Shown piece by piece: positions 41,985 to 50,982 of a stretch of 64,000 nt of DNA; position 1 is the stretch's first letter; each line of letters begins with the position of its first letter. This DNA is from Bacillota bacterium (GTDB lineage Bacteria > Bacillota > Clostridia > Lachnospirales > Lachnospiraceae): positions 62,001 through 126,000 of the forward strand of contig JAEZMV010000012.1 of NCBI GenBank assembly GCA_023414875.1. Reading direction: 5' to 3'. A model generated the notes under the pieces. That model was given only the letters and a program-made list of their open reading frames with translations. It had not been told where the DNA came from and searched no databases. A program made the position numbers and the translations under genes.

Positions 41985-44540
41985 TTAATTTTTATAGAAG
42001 GTTTCCCTCAGAGGAAGCTGGTTACGGAATTTGCCATCCAATCTGTAATATGCATGGGAGCAGGCCGGGGCTGTAGGTATCAGGCATAGTTCGCCACAGC
42101 CCTTCGCACCGTAGCTTTCCGGAATTTTACCTTTTCCCTGCACCAGAATCACTTCTAGCTCCGGTGCATCCGTTGCTCTCATTAATCCCAAGTTACCAAA
42201 TTTTTTCTTAGGGTAACCTCCCTCCACTAGATATTCTTCCGTCAACGCATAGCCTAAACCCATTACAATGCCGCCTTCAATCTGACCTTCCACCGCTTGA
42301 ATATTCACAGGTGTTCCTACATCATAGGCAGCAACAACTTTCTCTACCTTCCCCTTCTCATTTAGGATTACAACCTGTGCAGCATAGCTGTAGCTAATAT
42401 GACTTATGGGATTTTCCTTATTCGTGCCTAACGGATCGGTTTTTGCAGAATACTCTCCGTAAAACTCTCTTCCTTCCAGATCCGATAACGTCTTGCCTTG
42501 ATTTAATTCAAACTTCAATTGCTCTGAGGCCCTTCGAACAGCTTCTCCGGTTATGACCGTCTGCTTGGAGGCCGTACTGGTTCCTGAATTAGGAGTACGG
42601 ACCGTGTCAGCTCCTTCATGAACAAGATAAGTCGGAGCTATGCCGGTGGTTTCACATAGTATCGTAGCACACATGGTCGAAATTCCCTGACCCATGCAGG
42701 CTGCGGAGGTGCGAATATGTATTTTCCCAGCTTCGATGGATAAAATGCATCGTCCGATGTCCTTCTTTCCCATACCGATACCGCTATTCTTAAACCCTAT
42801 TGCGATTCCTGCATAAGGATTTACCTCATATATCTCCTTCACTGCTTCCAGACATTCTATCATTGCAGCACTTTCGTCAGCTATTTGTCCGTTTGGCAGT
42901 ACCTGACCGGGACGGATTGCATTTCTATAGCGAAATTCCCAAGGTGATATTCCTACCATTTCTGCTAGCTGGTTGATGTTACTCTCCATCGCAAAACAGC
43001 TCTGTGTCACTCCGAACCCACGAAATGCGCCGGCAACTACATTATTGGTATATACGGACATTCCGAAGATATCAATATTCTGAAAATTATAGGGCCCGGC
43101 TGCGTGAGTGCATGCCCTATGTAACACCGGTCCGCCAAGAGAAGCATAGGCACCGGTATCCGCAATGATAACTCCCTTCATTCCGGTCAGATACCCCTGA
43201 TCATCACAGGCAGTTGTTAGTTCAATCTCCATGGGATGTCTTTTGGTATGATAATTTAAGCTTTCCTGTCTTGAAAATTTTACCTTAACCGGCTTCTTTG
43301 TATACCACGCCATCAACGCTGCATGGTGCTGAACGCTCATATCCTCCTTACCTCCAAAGCCACCCCCAACCAGCTTCGTTTGACAATGAACCTTTTCCGG
43401 AGGGATTTGCAGCATCATGGATATTTCACGCTGCTCATCATAGACTGACTGTGACCCGGAATACAGCAAGAGTCCATCTTCTCCTTCCGGCATAGCAATC
43501 GCACATTCCGGTTCCATAAATGCATGCTCCTGCAACGGAGTCTTATACTTTCTGGTAACGATATATTTAGAGTTCTTTATGGCCTCTTCAGCATTGCCAC
43601 GCTGTAATGTGGCGCGGCTCATAACATTGCCATCTTGATGAATCAAAGGTGCGTCGGCTTTTAAAGCATCGGTTGGGCAGGTTATCGGATCTAACACGGT
43701 GTAATCGACTTCCACCAGCTCGCAAACCTCATCCAATTTGTCTTTATGATAAGTAGCCACCAATGCCAGTGCATCACCAATATATCTGGTTGTTTCACCT
43801 TCCGAAATTAAGACCTCCCAATCAAGCTTCAGATGTCCGACAAGGTTGAAGGGAACATCCTTTGCTAACAATATCTTCACACAATCCGGATGTGCCTGGG
43901 CTCTGCTAATGTCAATACGATGAACGACAGCTCTTGGATATCTGGATCGAACCGCCTTGGCATAAATCATTCCCGGTAGCATAATATCATCAACGAAGAC
44001 ACCTGTTCCGTTTATTTTCTCCGTGGCATCCAATCGGATAAATCTTTGATTTATATGCAAAGGATTTTGAATTACAGGGATCTCTAAATTCTCTCTTAAC
44101 AATTTGGCCGACATAAGGATGGCTTCTTCAATTTTCTTATAGCCGGTACAGCGACATAGGTTACCCCTGATTGCGGCCTTTATTTCGGATCTCGTTGGGC
44201 TTGGATTGACATCCAGGAGTGCTTTTGCGCAAAGTACCATTCCGGGAATGCAAAATCCGCATTGCACCGCACCTGCTTCTCCAAAGCAATATTCATATAC
44301 TTCCTTTTCTCTTGGTCTCAAGCCCTCCACAGTCACTATTTTCTTCCCTACAAATTTAGATACCTTCTGTACGCACGCTTTCACTGCTTTTCCATCCACC
44401 AATACCGTACAGGTTCCGCAGGCTCCTTCGCTGCAGCCATCCTTAACAGATGTAATTCTCAGATCATCCCGTAAATACGACAATAGCGGTTTATCTATCT
44501 CAGATATTTTCTCTAAACCGTTAATATGCAAGGTAAACAT
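41985..44540 (-). CDS. Selenium-dependent-type molybdenum hydroxylase (FeS and Mo domains fused)
   Basis: An 851-residue fusion. Residues 1-155 hold two 2Fe-2S clusters (cysteines 36, 41, 44, 56; then CGFCIPGMVLCA and NLCRCTGYKK). From about 165 onward lies the molybdenum domain (VGGGFGGKEDMSVQH, VAGAFRGFGVTQSC, SYGAKGCGELCLIPTAPA with the catalytic glutamate). The architecture matches Desulfovibrio aldehyde oxidoreductase and the family of selenium-dependent molybdenum hydroxylases that travels with ssnA, ygfK and ygeY. Selenium would be a labile cofactor ligand; no selenocysteine codon is needed and none is seen. It has no FAD domain. Confidence 0.9.
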   Translation of the reverse strand: MFTLHINGLEKISEIDKPLLSYLRDDLRITSVKDGCSEGACGTCTVLVDGKAVKACVQKVSKFVGKKIVTVEGLRPREKEVYEYCFGEAGAVQCGFCIPGMVLCAKALLDVNPSPTRSEIKAAIRGNLCRCTGYKKIEEAILMSAKLLRENLEIPVIQNPLHINQRFIRLDATEKINGTGVFVDDIMLPGMIYAKAVRSRYPRAVVHRIDISRAQAHPDCVKILLAKDVPFNLVGHLKLDWEVLISEGETTRYIGDALALVATYHKDKLDEVCELVEVDYTVLDPITCPTDALKADAPLIHQDGNVMSRATLQRGNAEEAIKNSKYIVTRKYKTPLQEHAFMEPECAIAMPEGEDGLLLYSGSQSVYDEQREISMMLQIPPEKVHCQTKLVGGGFGGKEDMSVQHHAALMAWYTKKPVKVKFSRQESLNYHTKRHPMEIELTTACDDQGYLTGMKGVIIADTGAYASLGGPVLHRACTHAAGPYNFQNIDIFGMSVYTNNVVAGAFRGFGVTQSCFAMESNINQLAEMVGISPWEFRYRNAIRPGQVLPNGQIADESAAMIECLEAVKEIYEVNPYAGIAIGFKNSGIGMGKKDIGRCILSIEAGKIHIRTSAACMGQGISTMCATILCETTGIAPTYLVHEGADTVRTPNSGTSTASKQTVITGEAVRRASEQLKFELNQGKTLSDLEGREFYGEYSAKTDPLGTNKENPISHISYSYAAQVVILNEKGKVEKVVAAYDVGTPVNIQAVEGQIEGGIVMGLGYALTEEYLVEGGYPKKKFGNLGLMRATDAPELEVILVQGKGKIPESYGAKGCGELCLIPTAPACSHAYYRLDGKFRNQLPLRETFYKN

Positions 44541-44674
44541 AAGCTCCCCCTTTCATCATTTTTATTTATGTAATTGTGAAGCTTAATCATTAAATCTATT
44601 ATATGTATAGCATTCCGTTGCGGAAAAAACGTGTAAAACACTTAAGCGGAAGGAACGTTGGAGTGGAGTTGCTT

Positions 44675-47600
44675 TTAGTAAAGTACATAGGAGTAATCCT
44701 GATATATCGTCCAAATAAAATCCGCAATATCCTTTGAAATATCGCCAGTGTAAATTCCCTCATTGTCAAAGGTTACATCCTCCACATGATCTGCTATGCG
44801 GACCCTAAAGAGAAGAACGTTTTTATCAAGCAGGAAAAACCCGTCATTCCTGCTGTCTTCAAAATCCTTCTCGTTCCAGAAAAGCGTAAATTTCTCCTTG
44901 TAAGGTGCACTGTCATAAGGGCAAAAGGCTTCACAATTACCACACTCATTACACATTCCATCCATATGGAGTATCTGGTTTATATTCTTATGATAATCCG
45001 AAGAAACAGTAATAACCAGATTGGCTCTATTCGGACATACTTCAACGCAGCTGTTACAAATGATATTACATTCCAGACAGCGTTTGTTCTCTCCTAATGG
45101 AATACAGCTATATTGGAGAACACCCTTTTTATTCATAATATCCTCTATCAGGAGGTCTAATTGTCTATCTATTCGTCTATCTAATTGTTTGTATAATTGT
45201 CTGTCTAATTGTTTATCTACTTTTTTATCTAGCTGTTTATCTAGCTGTTTATCTATTTGTTTATCTACTTGTTTATCTATTTGTTTATCTACAATAACTT
45301 GCTCTACTTCGTTGATATGTTTTTTCTTACTACACTCTACTGTGTCTACTATCTTTTTATACTGCCATTTTTCACGGTCCATGACGGTATGTGCAAATTT
45401 TATGCCATCCGCGATTCCCTCTACAATGGTTGCTGGCCCCCTGAGCGCATCTCCACCAATAAACACATTTTCGATATTCGTTTCATTGGTGATTGGATTT
45501 ACCTTCACTCTGCCTTTATTATCAACTTTAATGTGATTGGCTACGAGAAGCTCTGTTTCAACCTGTTCACCCACAGCAGCTATGATATTATCCACCCAAA
45601 GTTCAGCAAACTCGCCACTGATTGCTACCGGACTTCTCCTTCCGAAAGCATCAATAGCTCCCAGTGATTGCTTTTGACATCTTAATATGCCTTGCAGATA
45701 AGATACTGGTGCCAGAAGCTCTCTCCATACAACACCTTCCTTTCGGGCTAACTCCAGCTCTTCTTTGTCAGCCGGCATATGTTTTGAGGTTCTACGATAA
45801 ATGATAGATACCTTTTCTACGCCTGGTACCCTCTTGGCTGCTCTTGCAGCATCCATTGCTGAATTACCTGCACCGATTATTGCTATATGCTTTCCCAGCT
45901 TCAATGATTTCGGAGATTTTTTGAAGGCTTCGAGAAATTCAAGTGCATTTATAATCTCCTTATCACAAGCTTCCAACTTCAAAAAATGTGGTTTCCAGGC
46001 TCCAATTGCAATCAAGATATATTGGAACCCCTGCTCTTTCAAGGTTTTTATAGAGAAGTTAGCATCCACCCCCAAGTAAAATTTTACACCCATTTTTTTT
46101 ATCAGCTCCAGATCCTGATTAATTGCTTCCCTTGAGATTCGAAAATCCGGGGCAACCTGCTGTATGATGCCGCCGATGGAAGACTTCTTCTCAAACACAG
46201 TTACGTCAATTCCATATTTTCGAAGAAAGTATGCTCCAGAAAGTCCGGCTGGTCCGCTACCAATTACGGCAACCTTGAAACAGCTCTTAATCTCCGGTGG
46301 TTCCAGTTTGTTAATCAACTCAGGGAAGGCTTCCTGTGCTGCTATCAGCTTCATCTCTCTTATCTTTACCGGCTCATCATAATCCAGTCTCGTACACTTT
46401 GTCATACAACGATGATTACAAAGAGTTCCTGTAATAAAGGGAAGCGGGTTTTTCTCTATAATAACCTCTAGTGCTTCTAAATAACGCCCTTCACCAACCA
46501 AACGAATATATTCCGGTATCTCCTGCTCAATCGGGCATCCTTGTTTGCAGGGAGCGATAAAGCAGTCAGTGATCGGAACTTTCTTACCCAGCTTGCGGTT
46601 GCTATGTTCACCTCTGCTCCTTCTATATTTAACATCTGATAATGCCTCTTCTGCCAGTAACTTTAATTTTTCTACCTCTACACCGATAAACTCCGGAGCC
46701 TGATCCTCACCCTCCAAAGCAGCTGCAAGTTGCTTGAGTCTTAAATATCCACCGGGCTTTAGAAGCGTGGTGGTAAGCGTAATTGGCCAGATGCCGGTCT
46801 GGTAGATTCTTCTGATATTAAAATAATCTGCTCCTCCGGAATAGGATATTCTGATATCACCATCAAACTCCTTGGCAAGCCTATATGCCAGATTAATCGT
46901 AAGAGGATATAAGGGTTTCCCAGACAGATACATTTCTTCCCCCGGAAGCTCCTTATTTGTAATCTTCACCGGAAAGGTATTGGTGAGCTTTACTCCGAAG
47001 ATCAAACTCAGCTCTTTTGCTAATGCTTTTAGTCGTGCAATCATTGGAACTGCTTCTTCAAACTTCAGGTCATTTTTAAAATGATGATCATCAAACACCA
47101 GATCTTCATAGCCAAGTTGATCCAATGTGGATCTTGAAAACTCATAGCCCAATAACGTCGGGTTGCATTTGATATAAGTAGAAAGCTTCTTCTCCTCCAA
47201 TAAGTACGCTGCAATCTGTTCAATTTCTGTCGGAGGACATCCGTGAAGTGTCGATAACGTAATCGACTGGCAAATTTCTGATGATATTTCCTCAATATAT
47301 TCTTTGCTGATATACTTAAAGCTCTGTAGATGATTGAGAAGGTAATCCTTACACTCTTTCCATATCGCTGTCTGTGAGGCATCCTTTAGGCTATCCATAA
47401 ATGTATCAATTTTATGAGACTTGATGCCTTCCAGATCATACCCAACGCTTATATTAAAGATGAAACCCTGATTTGAACCCAGTGAAAGCTCCTTTGAGAG
47501 CAGCTTCAGTACAAACCAGGCCTTAATATATTCATTTAAGGCATCAGAAACAGTAAGCTCTGTGGACCACTCTACGTTATAGCCTTCCTCCTTGATTAAA

Positions 47601-47899
47601 ATACATGGTTTTGAGACTGATAAATCTTCTCCATCAATTATCTGCACGGTTTTTAATTCAAAAAATCTACTCCCTGCAACATAAGCGGCAACAATATTTT
47701 GAACCAGCTGTGTATTCGGCCCCGCCGCCGGTCCCAGAGGAGCTTCCAGTTCATGATCAAATATTCTTAAAGGTATGTGACTTGGTTTTCCATAGAACTT
47801 TTCCTTTGGTACTCCGAATATGGAGTTTTTACACTCATACTCTGTTAATACCCAGTTTACTATTTCCTCAAACGTTAATACTCTTATTCTGTCACTCAT
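44675..47899 (-). CDS. ygfK: YgfK, putative selenate-reductase-type oxidoreductase
   Basis: A 1074-residue multi-domain protein. The N-terminal 480 residues are dihydroorotate-dehydrogenase-like (LEAPLGPAAGPNTQLVQNIV). Next is a GltD-type FeS segment (CFIAPCKQGCPIEQEIPEYI; CNHRCMTKC) and an FAD/NAD(P) module (VIGSGPAGLSGAYFLRKYGI; IIGAGNSAMDAARAAKRVPG). The C-terminal ferredoxin part reads CLECNIICNSCVEVCPNRAN and CNECGNCEAFCPYDSAPYKE. YgfK occurs with Se-dependent hydroxylases and is needed for anaerobic purine/urate use in some gut bacteria; its reaction is debated. The start at 47899 follows GAGGTAATT. Residues 871-914 are an abnormal tetrapeptide repeat absent from typical members. Confidence 0.92.
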   Translation of the reverse strand: MSDRIRVLTFEEIVNWVLTEYECKNSIFGVPKEKFYGKPSHIPLRIFDHELEAPLGPAAGPNTQLVQNIVAAYVAGSRFFELKTVQIIDGEDLSVSKPCILIKEEGYNVEWSTELTVSDALNEYIKAWFVLKLLSKELSLGSNQGFIFNISVGYDLEGIKSHKIDTFMDSLKDASQTAIWKECKDYLLNHLQSFKYISKEYIEEISSEICQSITLSTLHGCPPTEIEQIAAYLLEEKKLSTYIKCNPTLLGYEFSRSTLDQLGYEDLVFDDHHFKNDLKFEEAVPMIARLKALAKELSLIFGVKLTNTFPVKITNKELPGEEMYLSGKPLYPLTINLAYRLAKEFDGDIRISYSGGADYFNIRRIYQTGIWPITLTTTLLKPGGYLRLKQLAAALEGEDQAPEFIGVEVEKLKLLAEEALSDVKYRRSRGEHSNRKLGKKVPITDCFIAPCKQGCPIEQEIPEYIRLVGEGRYLEALEVIIEKNPLPFITGTLCNHRCMTKCTRLDYDEPVKIREMKLIAAQEAFPELINKLEPPEIKSCFKVAVIGSGPAGLSGAYFLRKYGIDVTVFEKKSSIGGIIQQVAPDFRISREAINQDLELIKKMGVKFYLGVDANFSIKTLKEQGFQYILIAIGAWKPHFLKLEACDKEIINALEFLEAFKKSPKSLKLGKHIAIIGAGNSAMDAARAAKRVPGVEKVSIIYRRTSKHMPADKEELELARKEGVVWRELLAPVSYLQGILRCQKQSLGAIDAFGRRSPVAISGEFAELWVDNIIAAVGEQVETELLVANHIKVDNKGRVKVNPITNETNIENVFIGGDALRGPATIVEGIADGIKFAHTVMDREKWQYKKIVDTVECSKKKHINEVEQVIVDKQIDKQVDKQIDKQLDKQLDKKVDKQLDRQLYKQLDRRIDRQLDLLIEDIMNKKGVLQYSCIPLGENKRCLECNIICNSCVEVCPNRANLVITVSSDYHKNINQILHMDGMCNECGNCEAFCPYDSAPYKEKFTLFWNEKDFEDSRNDGFFLLDKNVLLFRVRIADHVEDVTFDNEGIYTGDISKDIADFIWTIYQDYSYVLY
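45158..45289 (-). repeat. 12-bp tandem repeat inside ygfK encoding (Asp-Lys-Gln-Ile/Val/Leu)n
   Basis: Eleven in-frame units of 12 bp, near GATAAACAAATA on the minus strand, encode DKQI DKQV DKQI DKQL and similar, with a few substitutions (DKKV, YKQL, DRRI). It lies between the NAD(P)/FAD module and the C-terminal ferredoxin domain. Units near the 5' end are most alike, suggesting expansion by slippage. Confidence 0.92.
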
Positions 47900-47913
47900 A
47901 ATTACCTCACTCT

Positions 47914-49242
47914 TTAAAAGCGTTCCCAAACCCTGTCTGCAAGCTCCCTGCTCTTAGCACAAATCATTTCTTCATCCAGTTGAGTAAGTATTCTGTTTTC
48001 CATAACGACCTGTCCATTAATAACCGTTGTTTCGATTGCTCTTCCACTGATCCCAAATAGAATGTGGCTGTTTAAGTTATCGGAGGTTATTGGTGTCGGT
48101 GGATGATAATCGACCACGATGACATCCGCATAGGCTCCTTCAATCAGTCTACCGAGGGGTTTTTCAAAATACATTTCGGCGATCCTTGCATTATTTTCAA
48201 ATAGCATCTGTGGTGGTTCACCCCATGCAGCACTCGGGTTGCAGCTGGCATGCTTATGCAAGCAATTTGCTGTCTTCAAGGCTTCCAGCATATCACTGGT
48301 ATAGCTGTCCGTTCCAAGACCAACAGTAATCCCCTTTTGAAACATGGTAAGCACGGGTGAAACCCCGACCGCATTTCCCATATTGGACTGTGGATTATGT
48401 ATCACATTGGTTTTGGTTTCTTTCAATAGCTTCATTTCCTTTTCAGAAATATGAACACAATGGACTGCAAGACTTTTATTTCCCAAAAGCTTTCTTTCCA
48501 TCAATCTCTCGATTACACCCATTCCATATCTGTCTCTTGCATCGATAAGATCCTCGACTCCTTCCGCAGCATGAATATGATACCCCACACCGCTATCGGC
48601 ATTTTGATTAACGCATTTCTCCAAGGTTCGATCCGATAACGTAAAGGAAGCATGGAGACCGAACATAGCCCTTAGCAAAGGATCTTTTTCTTTCCTGCAG
48701 AACCTAATAAAGTCAATATTCTCCTGTATTCCTTCCTCTGCGATATTCTCCCCATCCCGGTCTGACACTTCATAGCAAAGACAGGTACGAAGACCGGTTA
48801 ACTTTGCTGCCTGTGCAAGCTTAAACAGACTTTGGGATACCGCACCCGGGCTGGCATGATGATCAAAAACAGTCGTTACACCTTGTTTAATACAGTCGAT
48901 CATTGGAACCAGAGAACTATAATACACGTCCTCCAGGGTTAATGCTTTGTCCAATCTCCACCACAATCGCATAAGTATCTCCCTGAAATTAGTGGGTGGA
49001 GCATCCTTTAGTGACATTCCTCTTGCAAAGGTACTATAAAAATGCATATGGGTATTAATAAAACCCGGCATAATCATTTTATTCCTGGCATCCAGAAACC
49101 TTGCTTCTTTATATTTCGCTTTTAAGTCAGTAGTGGGTCCAGTTTCTACAATCAGCTGATCCTTGATCGCAACACATCCGTCTTCTATCATTCTGTTATT
49201 CTCATCTCTGGTAATAAGTAACCCATTTCCTATGAGCAGCAT
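47914..49242 (-). CDS. ssnA: SsnA amidohydrolase-family protein
   Basis: A 442-residue zinc-type amidohydrolase of the cytosine/guanine-deaminase-like group. Metal ligands and catalytic residues are in GFINTHMHFYSTFARG, GYHIHAAEGVED, LAVHCVHISEKEM and GLGTDSYTSDMLEA. SsnA is a marker of the ygfK/selenium-dependent hydroxylase cluster; its substrate, probably a cyclic purine breakdown intermediate, is not settled. It lies 14 bp before the ygfK start. The ribosome binding site AGGAAAGGAG is good. Confidence 0.92.
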   Translation of the reverse strand: MLLIGNGLLITRDENNRMIEDGCVAIKDQLIVETGPTTDLKAKYKEARFLDARNKMIMPGFINTHMHFYSTFARGMSLKDAPPTNFREILMRLWWRLDKALTLEDVYYSSLVPMIDCIKQGVTTVFDHHASPGAVSQSLFKLAQAAKLTGLRTCLCYEVSDRDGENIAEEGIQENIDFIRFCRKEKDPLLRAMFGLHASFTLSDRTLEKCVNQNADSGVGYHIHAAEGVEDLIDARDRYGMGVIERLMERKLLGNKSLAVHCVHISEKEMKLLKETKTNVIHNPQSNMGNAVGVSPVLTMFQKGITVGLGTDSYTSDMLEALKTANCLHKHASCNPSAAWGEPPQMLFENNARIAEMYFEKPLGRLIEGAYADVIVVDYHPPTPITSDNLNSHILFGISGRAIETTVINGQVVMENRILTQLDEEMICAKSRELADRVWERF

Positions 49243-49509
49243 CCGTTTACTCCTTTCCTGTATATTCTTAAGTGAATAGGATATTCAAACCTTACTTTTT
49301 TCATAAAGGATGTCGTATTGCGGCGTCGAATATAAATCTGAAGTAGTTCACAATTTTTATGAAGTTCATTGTAGACTTCTTTCCATAAGTTCTATCCAAG
49401 TGTCGTTCGAACTTCCTTTGAAATTAGACCCTGTCTTTGCTTGTCTATATGTCTTGAAGCTTACTAATTTAAATTACTCCTATAAAATCATATAATGAAA
49501 TTACTATGT
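49243..49509. other. Intergenic gap between ygeY and ssnA
   Basis: 267 bp without a supported gene. GAAGTTC occurs three times in variant form on the minus strand, and weak dyads are possible. No clear promoter is assigned. Confidence 0.4.
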
Positions 49510-50751
49510 TTACTTAGCGAGATTCTCAGTTTTCTCAGGCATGATATCAGTATATTTTGAAATGTATAAAAGAGGAACTGACGCATACATGGCAGCAGCC
49601 TTGACCAGCTCACTTTTCCAGGTTCTTTCATTAGGAGCGTGGGCCTGATCTTCATGTCCCGGCCCAAAACCGATACATGGTACTCCGTACCTACCCATAA
49701 TTGAGACTCCATTGGTTGAAAAGGTCCATTTGTCCAGTAATGCATCACTGCCCCATAAGCTCGTGTATGCCTCCAGCAAGGTTTTACATACCGGATGGTC
49801 TTCTTCAATAAACCAGGTTGGGAAGTAGCATTCGGTAGGATAGGTGAGACCTGTATACGATTCCCTGTTGTAATCATACAGAGTAACTTCAGCATCGCTT
49901 GCCTGAACTGAAGAAAGCTCTCTGATCTGTGCTAATGCAGATTCCTTATCTTCACCGGCTGTCAATCTCCGATCAATCGATATTGTGCAGCTGTCTGCTA
50001 CCGCACATCTTGACGGAGAGGTAAAAAATATTTCCGAAACTGTCAATGTTCCTTTTCCAAGAAACGGATGGGATATTAGCTTTTGGTTCAATTCCTCAAG
50101 CTCCATAAGGATCGGTGCCATTTGATAAATCGCATTGATCCCACGCTCCGGTGCTGAACCGTGGCAGCTAATTCCCTGAGTACTTACCTTGATCTCCATT
50201 CTCCCTCTTTGACCACGGTAAATATTACAGGAGGTGGGCTCCGTGATTACTACAAATTCAGGACGAATTTTGAGTTCGTTTATTATGTACTGCCAGCACA
50301 GGCCATCACAATCTTCTTCCTGAACGGTTCCGACGATCAAAAGGGTATAATCACCCTCAAGCTGTAAATCCTTGATTATCTTGCCCGCATATACCATGGA
50401 GACCATTCCTCCGGTTTGATCACTTGCACCTCTCCCGAGGATGATTTCATCATCTTCAAAACCATGATACGGATCATATTTCCAGTTATTGATATTACCA
50501 ATTCCGACGGTATCAATATGAGCATCCATGGCAATCAAATGCTTACCATGTCCCAGATAGCCCATTATATTTCCCATAGGATCAATATCCACCCGGTCAA
50601 AATCGACTGCTTCCATTTCTCCTTTTATTCTTAGGACTACCTCTTTTTCCTTGGTACTTTCACTTGGAATTGCAATTAATTCTCGTAATAATTTTGACAT
50701 CTGCGGCTTGTATCCTTCTGCCGCCTGAAGTATCTGCTCAAAATCTAGCAT
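49510..50751 (-). CDS. ygeY: YgeY, M20-family metallohydrolase
   Basis: A 413-residue di-zinc hydrolase related to ArgE/DapE deacylases. Metal ligands are in LIAMDAHIDTVGIGNINN, GRGASDQTGGMVSMVYAG, VGTVQEEDCDGLCWQYI and, near the C-terminus, GFGPGHEDQAHAPNE. YgeY members go with YgeW and YgfK, and likely cleave an N-carbamoyl or N-formyl amino-acid-like intermediate of purine breakdown (inference). ATG 50751 follows GGAGGATAAAAG; an upstream frame adds eight unlikely residues. Confidence 0.9.
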   Translation of the reverse strand: MLDFEQILQAAEGYKPQMSKLLRELIAIPSESTKEKEVVLRIKGEMEAVDFDRVDIDPMGNIMGYLGHGKHLIAMDAHIDTVGIGNINNWKYDPYHGFEDDEIILGRGASDQTGGMVSMVYAGKIIKDLQLEGDYTLLIVGTVQEEDCDGLCWQYIINELKIRPEFVVITEPTSCNIYRGQRGRMEIKVSTQGISCHGSAPERGINAIYQMAPILMELEELNQKLISHPFLGKGTLTVSEIFFTSPSRCAVADSCTISIDRRLTAGEDKESALAQIRELSSVQASDAEVTLYDYNRESYTGLTYPTECYFPTWFIEEDHPVCKTLLEAYTSLWGSDALLDKWTFSTNGVSIMGRYGVPCIGFGPGHEDQAHAPNERTWKSELVKAAAMYASVPLLYISKYTDIMPEKTENLAK

Positions 50752-50819
50752 AACTTTTATCCTCCATGCTGTCATAGGACAGTCTCCTATAAATATTCAT
50801 GCCATTTAAAACATAGTAC

Positions 50820-50965
50820 CAAAGCTCATATTTCTTTCTCAAAAGTATTTCTTTTCTTTCAATACTTTATTTCTACTTTTCTTTTATTACTTTATTTCTT
50901 TTCCATCAATACTTTATTTCTATCTGTTCTTTTATTTCCTTATTTCATTCTTCGATTTCATTTCC
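50820..50965. repeat. Polypurine/polypyrimidine low-complexity tract
   Basis: About 145 bp that is almost pure pyrimidine plus A on the plus strand. AATACTTTATTTCT or close forms recur three to four times. It fills the gap between the threonine-synthase-like gene and ygeY and contains no gene. Confidence 0.7.
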
Positions 50966-50982
50966 TAAGATAATTCTCACCT

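Noticed and set aside
45158..45289. CRISPR-like array
   Set aside because: Period is 12 bp with no spacers and it is in frame inside ygfK.
45021..45536. Long rightward open frame with (CLS)n-like repeats antisense to ygfK
   Set aside because: It is the antisense image of the in-frame tetrapeptide repeat in a well-supported gene.
41985..47899. Selenocysteine codons in the selenium-associated genes
   Set aside because: No in-frame TGA interrupts the genes; selenium in this enzyme class is a labile cofactor.
49310..49495. 61-codon rightward frame between ssnA and ygeY
   Set aside because: No ribosome binding site, low-complexity composition and opposite to the operon direction.
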